A stretch of DNA of 53,510 nt from assembly GCA_017633985.1 (NCBI GenBank), contig JAGBOF010000022.1:1-53510 (forward strand), read 5' to 3'. Position numbers and translations under genes: made by a program. Of this stretch, positions 15,735 through 23,880 are shown piece after piece. This stretch comes from Bacteroidales bacterium (GTDB lineage Bacteria; Bacteroidota; Bacteroidia; Bacteroidales; P3). Numbering within the stretch: the stretch's first letter is position 1; each line of letters begins with the position of its first letter. Below the pieces are notes generated by a model. That model saw only the letters and a program-made list of their open reading frames with translations, ran no database searches and was not told where the DNA came from.

Positions 15735-16743
15735 ATTTATGTTGTCCGAAACGTTTTATTTTAATCATTCCCACACCGATAATTATCCATGCCAATTCAC
15801 TGATTCGAGTTATTATGCCCACAAATACGCCCATATTCGCCGCAAGCCCTATACTCTTGAGAGCAAATGTCAATCCGCCTTCACGTATGCCCACCTGCAT
15901 CGGGAAAACAAACCCTATATTTGCTATCAATGAAGTTTCGGTATTGATAATTATGGAATCGATTATATTAATACCTATTCCGACAGCCCGCAAAATTACT
16001 AAAATTTCCACACATGACAAAATCCTTGAGAGGGTTTCGTAAAACAAGGCTTTGTAAAATGCTTTTCTGTGGTAATTATATAAGTCCGTGAACTGTTTGT
16101 CGGTATCTGCTAAATTTTGTGTAAACTCCGCAGTCATCTTCTTTTGAATAAATTTTTTCAAAAGCGGAATCTTCAAAAGCAAATTAAAGAAACTTACTAT
16201 TATACCTTTTTTATATGCTTTTATTATATAGAGTATTGCAATTATACTGATTGCTATAAAAACCAAAGAGCCGACAAACACGAATTGCGGTGCTTTGTTA
16301 TGTTCAAAAAATATCAACAGCCAAAAGCCTATTATCCAAAAAACAAAGTGCGAAAGGATATGCATCATCGCATAGTTCAAAACGGAAGACGTTGCCCGTT
16401 TTGTGCCCAAATCTTTCTGCATCGCCATTATGCGGTAAGGTTCTCCGCCCAGTGCCATTACAGGAGTAATATAATTGATAGCATAACCGCTTATAGTCAG
16501 GCGGAACATGCGCAGCCAAGACACTTTTTTCTTTTCTTCCGGTGTCAGATAGGACAGAGTACGCCACGACATGGTGTTCAGAGGATACATCAAAAGACGC
16601 GAAGCTATGATAAGAAAAATCCAAAAACCAACTTTGCGTAAATTTACCACCAAAGCCGTCCATCCCAGATTGTAAAGCATCGCAGAAATGATGACAATGC
16701 CGATTACAAAAAAGAACATTCCGTATTTATTTTTCTTATCCAT
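15715..16743 (-). CDS. Flippase-like membrane protein (lysylphosphatidylglycerol synthase TM family)
   Basis: A 342-aa integral membrane protein with about eight hydrophobic segments. Family signatures include GGEPYRIMAM, and PMQVGIREGG near the C-terminus. Members of this family (UPF0104) are thought to move lipids or lipid-linked groups across the inner membrane. In this neighbourhood the cargo may be an inositol lipid or precursor (inference). I chose the ATG at 16743 (MDKKNKYGMF); an upstream TTG at 16767 is possible but starts with a poor N-terminus. The 3' end overlaps the HAD gene by 20 bp. Confidence 0.85.
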   Translation of the reverse strand: MDKKNKYGMFFFVIGIVIISAMLYNLGWTALVVNLRKVGFWIFLIIASRLLMYPLNTMSWRTLSYLTPEEKKKVSWLRMFRLTISGYAINYITPVMALGGEPYRIMAMQKDLGTKRATSSVLNYAMMHILSHFVFWIIGFWLLIFFEHNKAPQFVFVGSLVFIAISIIAILYIIKAYKKGIIVSFFNLLLKIPLLKKFIQKKMTAEFTQNLADTDKQFTDLYNYHRKAFYKALFYETLSRILSCVEILVILRAVGIGINIIDSIIINTETSLIANIGFVFPMQVGIREGGLTFALKSIGLAANMGVFVGIITRISELAWIIIGVGMIKIKRFGQHKYDGEER

Positions 16744-16770
16744 TACTAACTGATTATCAATGCCCAAATT

Positions 16771-16854
16771 TTTACGCCTTAAAAATAAATTAAAACGCCT
16801 TATTATTTTATTAAAACGCCTGATTAATTTTTTAAAACGGCGTTTTATTTTTGC
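16771..16854. repeat. 21-bp-period repeat array B, four units
   Basis: Units start at 16771, 16792, 16813 and 16834, exactly 21 bp apart: TTTACGCCTTAAA, AAAACGCCTTATT, AAAACGCCTGATT, AAAACGGCGTTTT, with spacers such as ATTTTATT. The array fills the gap between the flippase start and the phosphatidyltransferase stop. The last unit supplies the TAA stop codon of the phosphatidyltransferase (16845-16847). Confidence 0.85.
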
Positions 16855-17798
16855 CTTACTTTATCTATCTGTTTCAACTCTTTGTAATAGCCGCCGAAAA
16901 GGCGTTCTTCTTTGCTTATTAAGTACATTAATATTGCGTTCATTACCACTACATCAAATACGAAGTACAGCCAAACCTTTCCGATGAATAACGATAAAAA
17001 TAAGAAAGCTACTCTCGTGTTAAATTGCAGTATATTGGTCAGCGGCATATACTTTTTGTTTTTCTCTCTTATCTCGTTACACAAATCTTTAGGTATCTTA
17101 TTGCCGTACATTGATATAAGAATACCCCAAAACTTCTGAAACTTCGGAGACAGAGCCTCTTGGGTTTTGGTATAATTCAGATAAAACCACAAAGACACTT
17201 TGGTAAAAGGTTTTTTTGAGAATTCCGTGTTAAGAAAATCCTCTTTGACCTTGGCGGAAGTGTCATGTTCGCTTCCGTCTTTACCTTTAAGGAAAAATAA
17301 GTGTATATTGCGGTAATAATCTGCCATTGCTGCAGCCAATATATGCGAAGCTCCCGCTGCTGCAGCCAATATCCACATACCCACAACGCTGTAGCCTTCC
17401 GTCAATGTCAGACGTAAAACCAAGGCAAGGTAAATTATAAAGAACCAAACATCACCTGCCAATCCGTCAAGTATTCTTCCAAGCGGCGTTTTGTTATTCG
17501 TAAGCCTTGCAAGTTGCCCGTCGGCCGAGTCAAAGGTGTTTGCCAAAACCAAAAGCAACATGCCAATGACGTTGAGTTTCAAATCCGTGTAATAAAACAA
17601 CCATCCGCCCACAGCACCTATAAATATGCTAGCTATTGTTATCATATTAGGCGTTATATGCAACGGAATAGCGCATTTTGCCCAGAAATAACCGATAGGA
17701 CGGTTGAAATGAATGTCCCACCATTCCTCCGTATCGGAAGATTTCAGTGAATTTTTGAAATTTATCTCCTGTTTATTGTCCTGTAAGTCATCTTTCAT
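16845..17798 (-). CDS. CDP-alcohol phosphatidyltransferase, candidate phosphatidylinositol-phosphate synthase
   Basis: A 317-aa inner-membrane enzyme with about six membrane segments. The CDP-alcohol transferase motif is D90-x2-D93-G94-x2-A97-R98-x8-G107-x3-D111, followed by D116 after four residues rather than the usual three (GRILDGLAGD). It would join a CDP-activated alcohol or lipid to its partner. Beside inositol-phosphate synthase and a nucleotidyltransferase, the likely products are phosphatidylinositol phosphate or a related inositol lipid (inference). The gene lies 16 bp after the nucleotidyltransferase gene, so the two are probably cotranslated. Its stop codon lies inside repeat array B. 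Confidence 0.88.
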   Translation of the reverse strand: MKDDLQDNKQEINFKNSLKSSDTEEWWDIHFNRPIGYFWAKCAIPLHITPNMITIASIFIGAVGGWLFYYTDLKLNVIGMLLLVLANTFDSADGQLARLTNNKTPLGRILDGLAGDVWFFIIYLALVLRLTLTEGYSVVGMWILAAAAGASHILAAAMADYYRNIHLFFLKGKDGSEHDTSAKVKEDFLNTEFSKKPFTKVSLWFYLNYTKTQEALSPKFQKFWGILISMYGNKIPKDLCNEIREKNKKYMPLTNILQFNTRVAFLFLSLFIGKVWLYFVFDVVVMNAILMYLISKEERLFGGYYKELKQIDKVRQK

Positions 17799-17814
17799 AA
17801 TCTAACCTATCATT

Positions 17815-19512
17815 TTAATTAATTGTCATATTGTATTTGTTTAAAAATCCATCTGTAATGCTTTCCGCAGCCAGGTCTTTGCAAGCAGAAAATGACGGAA
17901 AATCATTCATATCTATTATATAAAAATTACCGTTGGTATCTATGGCGGCATCACCTCCGTAAATCTCCAAATCCAAAAGCATCGCAGCGGCGGAACATTC
18001 GTCTTTAAATTTATCAACATTAAAGTCGATACGGTCAGGTGAGGTGTTTATCTTTTCGCCGAACTTATCTTTGGTAGGATATGTCATATAAAAGAAAGAG
18101 GATGTTTTTTCGCCTGTTTCTTTTCCGCTGCCACAATCCTTTGAAGTCCTTACACCGTAGAATTTCACTATATCACCGTCAATGTTTTCGCTTATAACCG
18201 CCGTTTTTATGCCTCTTGAGTTATAGTTTGCAAGAATTTCTTTAGTTTTTTCAAGACTTGACACCTTAATGACATCAATTGCTTCTACGGTTTGGAAATC
18301 CCCGCGTTTTATCCACCAAGATTTAAAATCCTTAATATTGTTAATGCCCTCAAAGTCATTGTCCGTGCTGACAATTACCGTTTTGGGAATACTTATATTG
18401 TTGTTTTGCAAGATTCTTATTTGTTTTTCCCTGTAACAATTCTCGCATGATGAAGGCGAATTGATGATTACGGAGCCTTTTTTCTGCCAAGCATACAGTT
18501 GCTTTATCACTTCGGGATTGCGTGCCATGGAAATAACGTACGGGAAGTACTCTTTGTTAAAATCAACCTCCGTTTCGTTTTTGTATTCCACCCCAAAACC
18601 GAGTTTTTTCAGCTTTTCACCTACCGAAGTTATTATTTGCTCGTCTTTGTCCTGTGAGTTAGGGGAATAATCCTTAAAACGCTTTAAACAAAGTACCTTT
18701 GTGTTAAACTGTTTTAGCAATTTCTCGGCTTTTTGTATGTCCTCAACATGATCAATGTCGATAACCTTGGAGAAAAGAAACGCTTTGACTTTCAGGTTAG
18801 CCTCAATAAGCGAACGCTGATAGTTACGCATACGCGAAACATTCTTTTTAATGCAATCATCCGCCTTGTCTATTGCCTTGTTTCTCAAACAATAAATTCC
18901 GGCAGACACTTTGTCTGAAAAATAAGGCGTTTCAGCAAAATAATCAGGCGTATTATTTTGCTGACGTGGCGTATTATTTTCGTCAAACGCCGTGTTATTT
19001 TCTTCGGATGCCGCTTTATTGTCCGCAGCCGCATCTTTAGTGTCGCAAAAAGCTAAAATGTTGTTGTTTTCATCGGTTTGAACATACAGAGGCTTCTCAT
19101 CATCTATATATTCAGTTACGCCCATAAGAGCATCAACCGTTCGGTCGGTCTGAAATGCAGAAATATATTCTTTAAAATCCCTTTCGTTGAATATTGTATC
19201 AACTGTGGTTAGACAACATTCGGTAATGCCCGTATTTTGTATTATATTCCAGAAACTGTGCAGCGACGAAGGCGTACTTTTTACGATAAGATTGATTTTA
19301 ACTCCCCAATCTTTGCTGTCCAAATATGATTTCAGTTCCGTGGATTCTTCATTTATTATAATGGATATGCTCTCTGCTCTGTTGTCTTTGAATATACGTA
19401 TCAGCCTTTCAATAAGGTATTCGCCCTTTATTTGAACTAAAGGTTTTACACTCTTAAATCCTTCTTTTCTTAATCTGCTTCCTTCTCCTGCTGCGATAAT
19501 TGCGTAATTCAT
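17815..19512 (-). CDS. Nucleotidyltransferase fused to an ATP-grasp-like domain
   Basis: A 565-aa cytoplasmic protein. Residues 1-260 are a sugar-nucleotidyltransferase-type domain (IIAAGEGSRLRKEGFKSVKPL with the G-x-G-x-R loop at 9-13; TTVDTIF as the metal-binding acidic turn). Residues about 340-560 look like an ATP-grasp domain: WWIKRGDFQTVEAIDV, AVISENIDGDIVKFYGV and the metal-site end IYGGDAAIDTNGNFYIIDMN. It may activate inositol phosphate or another headgroup with CTP for the adjacent transferase; the ATP-grasp substrate is unknown. Residues about 160-200 are low-complexity Asn/Glu-rich heptads coded by repeat array C, so this loop was added by the repeat. It may be the first gene of the operon. 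Start ATG at 19512. Confidence 0.82.
   Translation of the reverse strand: MNYAIIAAGEGSRLRKEGFKSVKPLVQIKGEYLIERLIRIFKDNRAESISIIINEESTELKSYLDSKDWGVKINLIVKSTPSSLHSFWNIIQNTGITECCLTTVDTIFNERDFKEYISAFQTDRTVDALMGVTEYIDDEKPLYVQTDENNNILAFCDTKDAAADNKAASEENNTAFDENNTPRQQNNTPDYFAETPYFSDKVSAGIYCLRNKAIDKADDCIKKNVSRMRNYQRSLIEANLKVKAFLFSKVIDIDHVEDIQKAEKLLKQFNTKVLCLKRFKDYSPNSQDKDEQIITSVGEKLKKLGFGVEYKNETEVDFNKEYFPYVISMARNPEVIKQLYAWQKKGSVIINSPSSCENCYREKQIRILQNNNISIPKTVIVSTDNDFEGINNIKDFKSWWIKRGDFQTVEAIDVIKVSSLEKTKEILANYNSRGIKTAVISENIDGDIVKFYGVRTSKDCGSGKETGEKTSSFFYMTYPTKDKFGEKINTSPDRIDFNVDKFKDECSAAAMLLDLEIYGGDAAIDTNGNFYIIDMNDFPSFSACKDLAAESITDGFLNKYNMTIN
18921..19046. repeat. 21-bp-period repeat array C, six units in frame inside a gene
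   Basis: Units start at 18921, 18942, 18963, 18984, 19005 and 19026, exactly 21 bp apart. Examples are AATCAGGCGTATT with spacer ATTTTGCT and CAAACGCCGTGTT with spacer ATTTTCTT. The same core and spacer forms occur in the intergenic arrays. Read on the minus strand they encode seven-residue repeats (NNTAFDE, NNTPRQQ and relatives) within the nucleotidyltransferase. Because 21 is divisible by three the frame is kept. Confidence 0.85.
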
Positions 19513-19538
19513 TGCTGTGTGTTATTTAAATAAAGTAA

Positions 19539-22118
19539 TCAGAAAGTGAAACGGAATCTGAACCTAATACCCCATTTGGAGATGTTGGGATTTTCCAAAT
19601 AAGTAAAACGGCGTACATAATCGATACGCATAACTTTAAATATGTTGTCAATGCCCACATTCGCTTCTACATACGGTTTTTCTTCCAAATGGTAAGTTTT
19701 GTATTCACCTTTGCTGTTTTTAGCAAAGTCTATAAGGTCGTTATCCGTTGCAGGTGTGTTTTTGTCACTCAATCCACCCCAAATAGCCTTCACTGCAAAA
19801 ACTTCACGTAACTTAAGTGCTCGGATAAGCGGAATACGGTTGAAGATAAATCCGTTAAAATTGTAGTTAAGTATGCCTTGTGCATAATAATCGCTCACAA
19901 ATTCGAAATAGTTCATCAAGTTGAATGATTCATCCTGATATGCCCAGTTTTGGTTGGCTTGATGTACGAATAGCAGAGGGTAAGCCGCTTTGCCGAATAC
20001 CTTTCCTGTTTGGATTGAAATGTCAGCAAAACCGAAGTTTAATATAAACCAACGTTTTTGAACCTCCGCTTTAATTTTGTGAAACTCGTAGTCGGCGCCA
20101 AAAATATTCGCTCCGTAAGTATAAGATAAGGTATAAATAGGTGTTGTGGAGTTCATGGTCATACGGTACTTCTGACTCTGGAAAAATTGTTCGTTTTTGG
20201 CGTAACGCAATTCCATGTTAAAGGTTGCAGTTGTTAAAGGATTGTCTTTATCGTAGTTTACAATATAATTACCTGCCGCATCGGTAGACAGAGAGTGGAA
20301 CGTGCCCAAAAGATTAGCCAAAGGTGCAATTTCTTTTCTCTCTACACGGATTTTTGTTGATAGTTGGGACATTGTTTCATACCAATACTCGGCATAATAC
20401 CGCGTGTTAAGGGTCATCATGTCTATATCACCGCGGTTAAAAGACAAGGTGAAGCGGTCATACGTACCCATAAGCAAGCTTTGTCCCGGGATCTCGGTGT
20501 TTTTCTCCACACCCAGAGTAAGAAGGTTCACAGGAAATTCCCATTGATGATAAAGCTTGTCCGCAAAGTTATACATGACTTCCGCATTGTACTTTATGGT
20601 TTTATCTTTTGTGCCGTAAGCGACAAAACCGTTAAGAAAGATGTTTTTATTGAACTTAACGTTTGTTTTGCCTCCGACTCTCAAACGCACACCTTCCACA
20701 TTGTTCCAAGAAAGTGTGTTCTCCAAAGGACCGTAATCGAATTTACCGCAGTCAATGTATCCCGAAACGAAAGCCATCATAGTATTAAGCAACACTTTGT
20801 AGGTTGTAATGGAATTGAATTCGTTAGGAATGTTGTAAGTATTCTGTTCACCCGTTGTAAGAGGCGATATGCGGTTTTCTTCCCACCAAGCGTTGGTACG
20901 TTTATTGAATCCCTCGACACGTTGCGTTACATCATTATTATTATAAAACTTTTCGCCCATATTTTTACCGAACTCATATCCGTCATAAAACGTTTGGCGT
21001 TTGCCGTGCACACTTGCACCATATACGCTTCCCTCCATAATGGTTTTATTTTCGGTAAGACACAATTGATTGCCTATTCGAGTATATTCTTGGTTGATGC
21101 TAAGGTTTTCAACAAAGTTTACGCTGGATTTTTTCGGGAATTCCAAATAAATTTTCTTCACCGCATAAGAACTGTCTTTTGTTACCCACAACTTGCCCGA
21201 GAAGCCTATGTCGCGTAAATTTGCAGGATTGAACGCAAGTACGATACAACTGTCACCTTTATATTCTATAGTGTCGGTAAGAAAGAATTGATAAAAACGT
21301 GTTGCGAAAGGAGCGAGCGGCGATATCAAATCATTACTCAAAATCCTTATACTATTATCGTAAACATTCACATCACCCAAAACATCCTGCAGCATAAAAT
21401 CGATAGTCTGCGTTTCAATGAATTTACTTATCGTTACGTCTTTCTGTCCAATCAACATGGTTTTTGCACAAGATGGTTTCTTGCGATAATGTTCCTCATA
21501 AAGTTTTTCCATAAAGTAGACAGGCATGTATTTCTTTCCTGAAATTTCCGAGATTTGCACATTGTCAAACAGAAATCCCAGTTTCTTAAAACCTTTCTTA
21601 TACCGAAGCGAATCATTCACCCCAAGGATGGATATTTCACTCTTTTCATGTTTACGGTATTGGTAATAATCCTGATAGGTTATATTGTTGCTGTCCTTAT
21701 GTGACTGTACGTTTTCCATAAGTATCACCGCAGGATTGTTTTTTCGCCTATACTTTTCTTTTTTTGCCGTAATAACGGCTTCATCCAACATTATGATTTC
21801 CGGAGTCAATTCAATGGTAAGGTTTTGTGATGCATGAGGTTTTATTTTCTTTGCAACAGATTTATAACCCACGAATTGAAAGAAAACGGTATCGAAACTT
21901 TGGGAAGCTTTTAATGAGAATTTTCCGTTTTCATCTGTAATTGTACCGATAAATACCGAAGATTTCGTATTGGTTGTGACATTCACGTAAGGCATTACTT
22001 CACCGGTTTTGCCGTCACGGACAATTCCGTTTACAACAGTGTTCTGCGACATTGCAGATACGCAAAGCATAATAGCAATAATCAGAAATATTATTTGACA
22101 GTACTTTTTTATATTCAT
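19539..22118 (-). CDS. Outer-membrane protein with carboxypeptidase-like domain and DUF5686-type barrel
   Basis: An 859-aa protein with a signal peptide (about 1-24, ending SAMSQ). Residues 26-115 form a carboxypeptidase-regulatory-like beta domain (VNGIVRDGKTGEVMPYVNVT, TITDENGKFSL, VGYKS). The rest is long and barrel-like, matching the DUF5686 group often annotated as TonB-linked proteins: DYYQYRKHEKSEISILG, GFSGKLWVTKDSSYAVKKIY, and a C-terminus ending FRFRFTF, typical of outer-membrane barrels. Its transport or assembly role is not known. It lies 26 bp upstream of the nucleotidyltransferase start codon on the same strand, so it may head the inositol-lipid operon and act on its product (inference). 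Confidence 0.83.
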   Translation of the reverse strand: MNIKKYCQIIFLIIAIMLCVSAMSQNTVVNGIVRDGKTGEVMPYVNVTTNTKSSVFIGTITDENGKFSLKASQSFDTVFFQFVGYKSVAKKIKPHASQNLTIELTPEIIMLDEAVITAKKEKYRRKNNPAVILMENVQSHKDSNNITYQDYYQYRKHEKSEISILGVNDSLRYKKGFKKLGFLFDNVQISEISGKKYMPVYFMEKLYEEHYRKKPSCAKTMLIGQKDVTISKFIETQTIDFMLQDVLGDVNVYDNSIRILSNDLISPLAPFATRFYQFFLTDTIEYKGDSCIVLAFNPANLRDIGFSGKLWVTKDSSYAVKKIYLEFPKKSSVNFVENLSINQEYTRIGNQLCLTENKTIMEGSVYGASVHGKRQTFYDGYEFGKNMGEKFYNNNDVTQRVEGFNKRTNAWWEENRISPLTTGEQNTYNIPNEFNSITTYKVLLNTMMAFVSGYIDCGKFDYGPLENTLSWNNVEGVRLRVGGKTNVKFNKNIFLNGFVAYGTKDKTIKYNAEVMYNFADKLYHQWEFPVNLLTLGVEKNTEIPGQSLLMGTYDRFTLSFNRGDIDMMTLNTRYYAEYWYETMSQLSTKIRVERKEIAPLANLLGTFHSLSTDAAGNYIVNYDKDNPLTTATFNMELRYAKNEQFFQSQKYRMTMNSTTPIYTLSYTYGANIFGADYEFHKIKAEVQKRWFILNFGFADISIQTGKVFGKAAYPLLFVHQANQNWAYQDESFNLMNYFEFVSDYYAQGILNYNFNGFIFNRIPLIRALKLREVFAVKAIWGGLSDKNTPATDNDLIDFAKNSKGEYKTYHLEEKPYVEANVGIDNIFKVMRIDYVRRFTYLENPNISKWGIRFRFRFTF

Positions 22119-22253
22119 TAATACAAGCTACAATATGTTAATACTAAACTTTATTGCAAATAATTGATTTGCAAATTTAATAATAATCCGTTTAACATAA
22201 ATTGTCTTTTTACCGTATTTTTTATACATTTGGTCCTGATGTAAATCCGTAAT

Positions 22254-22316
22254 AATTAAGTGTTTTATTTACTGAATTTATTCGGACTTTGTACTAAAAT
22301 ACGCCGTTGTTTTATC
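22254..22316. repeat. Degenerate 21-bp-period array at the end of the M6 propeptide gene
   Basis: Three units at 22254, 22275 and 22296, 21 bp apart, have divergent cores but family-like spacers (ATTTACTG, TTTGTACT, GTTTTATC). The third contains AATACGCCGTTG. The stop codon of the truncated M6 propeptide gene (22312-22314) lies within the last unit. Confidence 0.55.
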
Positions 22317-22680
22317 TGAATTGTTGTTTCATTGTTGCAATCTGACTGTCGTTAAAGAACAATCCTTTGGGTGTTTCTTTCAAAAAAGAAATTTCTTCTT
22401 CCGTACGTTCTTCTTTATTGCAAGCTAAAATACCCGAAGTCTGTAGCTTTCCGTTCTCGTCAGTGCATGCAAATTCCAAATATCCGTCTTCATTATACAA
22501 AAGAGTGTATCCGTCCAATGTCTCGCACCAGTGAATCCTTTCATCACCTCTTATATAAAAAGTAAGTTGTTTGCCGTTAGGCTGTGTTATCGTCCTGGGA
22601 TGCGGATCCGCAGGGACAGCCCAAACACCGGATATTATTATGAGTGCAAAAAGCACTATGCTAAAAAACTTTTTCATCAT
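22312..22680 (-). CDS. Secreted orphan propeptide of an M6-type metalloprotease (catalytic domain missing)
   Basis: A 122-aa protein with a signal peptide (residues 1-21, ending GVWA). The mature part matches the N-terminal region of Bacteroidota M6-family secreted metalloproteases: VPADPHPRTITQPNGKQLTF, RGDERIHWCETLDGYTLLYN, DGYLEFACTDENGKL, GILACNKEERTEEEISFL. In full-length relatives a catalytic domain with HExxH follows. Here the gene ends at residue 122 (MKQQFR, stop) and no HExxH is encoded downstream. The stop lies within a degenerate 21-bp repeat unit, so a deletion or repeat-associated rearrangement may have cut the gene. The remaining ORF is intact and could be expressed. Confidence 0.72.
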   Translation of the reverse strand: MMKKFFSIVLFALIIISGVWAVPADPHPRTITQPNGKQLTFYIRGDERIHWCETLDGYTLLYNEDGYLEFACTDENGKLQTSGILACNKEERTEEEISFLKETPKGLFFNDSQIATMKQQFR

Positions 22681-22756
22681 TACCGCATAAAATTGTTATA
22701 ATTAATTATTAACGAAATAAAAGACCGTTATATTATATAATTTATAAATAAAGTAT

Positions 22757-23863
22757 CTAATCAATAAATCTGTTTTTCCAATAAGGAAATATGTCAGATA
22801 ATTCTCCCGAATAATAAAAATCAAAACCTATCACCCCGAATGTGTAAATCTTGTCACCCACGGTTATGTGTGATCCTCCGCATTGCGGATTTGCAGAAGG
22901 ATTTGATGCTGCAAAACCTACATTAAACAAAGTAAAAAGAATGTCAGGACGGTTGGAAATGTCATATCCCGCTTTCTTCCATTGGTTACGCGTCTGATGG
23001 ATTATACATCCTGTATAAATATAGGAATAAGTATGGTCGTGATAATTGACAAGACGTTTTATTCTTACCGAATCATCAACATAACCTCCGTAATCCAATA
23101 TATGCTCATATTTTTGTCCCATATAAAAAGGAGAATTCTTATCTTTAAGATGGTCTTCCACCATTTTGGCGGTAAAATCCTTTATACCGTTCACCCCAAA
23201 GGAGAATTGGCTTTGTACGCTTAACACCTTAACGGGACCGAGATATTTTTTAAACATTTCTCTTTTTGAGTTAAACAGACGTATTTGCTCTCCGACCAAG
23301 CAACCCACTATCATACGCGGTTCAACACCCGTTATTTCGGCGGCTTTATTTATTGCAGCGGAATCTTTTGCTATGGATTGTTTCAAAGCCTGCCATTCAG
23401 GTGTATTCATCCACTCTATGACATTATAATTGTTGTCAACAGTCGATGCCGTTCCGTAAATACTTTGTCCCTGCTTCAAAAGGTTGTTATATTTGGTGTC
23501 ATTTTGCAGATACATCTCACATGCACGCAGCATTTGCGACACCTGACGGTCATCTTTTGAGTTACGCAAACCGTCAATTATCAGTTTGGCATTGTGAGGA
23601 TATAATTTGCCCAAAGTAAGCAGTTTTAAATAGTTTTGAGTTACAAACCGTGCCGTGCTGTCTTGGTTGTTAACCGATTTTGTTTCGCTTACCGATGCCA
23701 AATAGCGGTTGTTTTTGTCAACCAGACCTCTGTTGTTGGTAAGCCCTAATTCATATACAGCCCACGCTCCGAATACCCCGAAACCGAAAAGTGCAAAACC
23801 GTATACAAATATGTTTGTTATTAGTTTGACAGCTCTTTTTTGCCTGAATTCTTTAAATGTCAT
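22757..23863 (-). CDS. Membrane-anchored lysozyme-like protein (DUF1402-like)
   Basis: A 368-aa protein with one N-terminal membrane segment (about residues 15-38) and a periplasmic part. The centre (GVEPRMIVGCLVGEQIRLF, candidate catalytic Glu near residue 192, then SQFSFGVNGIKDFTA) resembles lysozyme-like lytic transglycosylases of the DUF1402 type. The end SNPSANPQCGGSHITVGDK followed by YTFGVIGFDFYYSGEL completes it. It may cut or remodel peptidoglycan. I start at the ATG at 23863, 17 bp after the truB stop; the longer frame to 23935 would overlap truB and lacks a good N-terminus. It is probably cotranscribed with truB and uppP. Confidence 0.75.
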   Translation of the reverse strand: MTFKEFRQKRAVKLITNIFVYGFALFGFGVFGAWAVYELGLTNNRGLVDKNNRYLASVSETKSVNNQDSTARFVTQNYLKLLTLGKLYPHNAKLIIDGLRNSKDDRQVSQMLRACEMYLQNDTKYNNLLKQGQSIYGTASTVDNNYNVIEWMNTPEWQALKQSIAKDSAAINKAAEITGVEPRMIVGCLVGEQIRLFNSKREMFKKYLGPVKVLSVQSQFSFGVNGIKDFTAKMVEDHLKDKNSPFYMGQKYEHILDYGGYVDDSVRIKRLVNYHDHTYSYIYTGCIIHQTRNQWKKAGYDISNRPDILFTLFNVGFAASNPSANPQCGGSHITVGDKIYTFGVIGFDFYYSGELSDIFPYWKNRFID

Positions 23864-23880
23864 TGTTATAAAATACCGTT

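Noticed and set aside
20364-21218. 284-codon open frame on the plus strand
   Set aside because: It is the antisense of the DUF5686-type gene, which has a signal peptide and clear family motifs. The plus-strand frame has no ribosome site, promoter or family resemblance.
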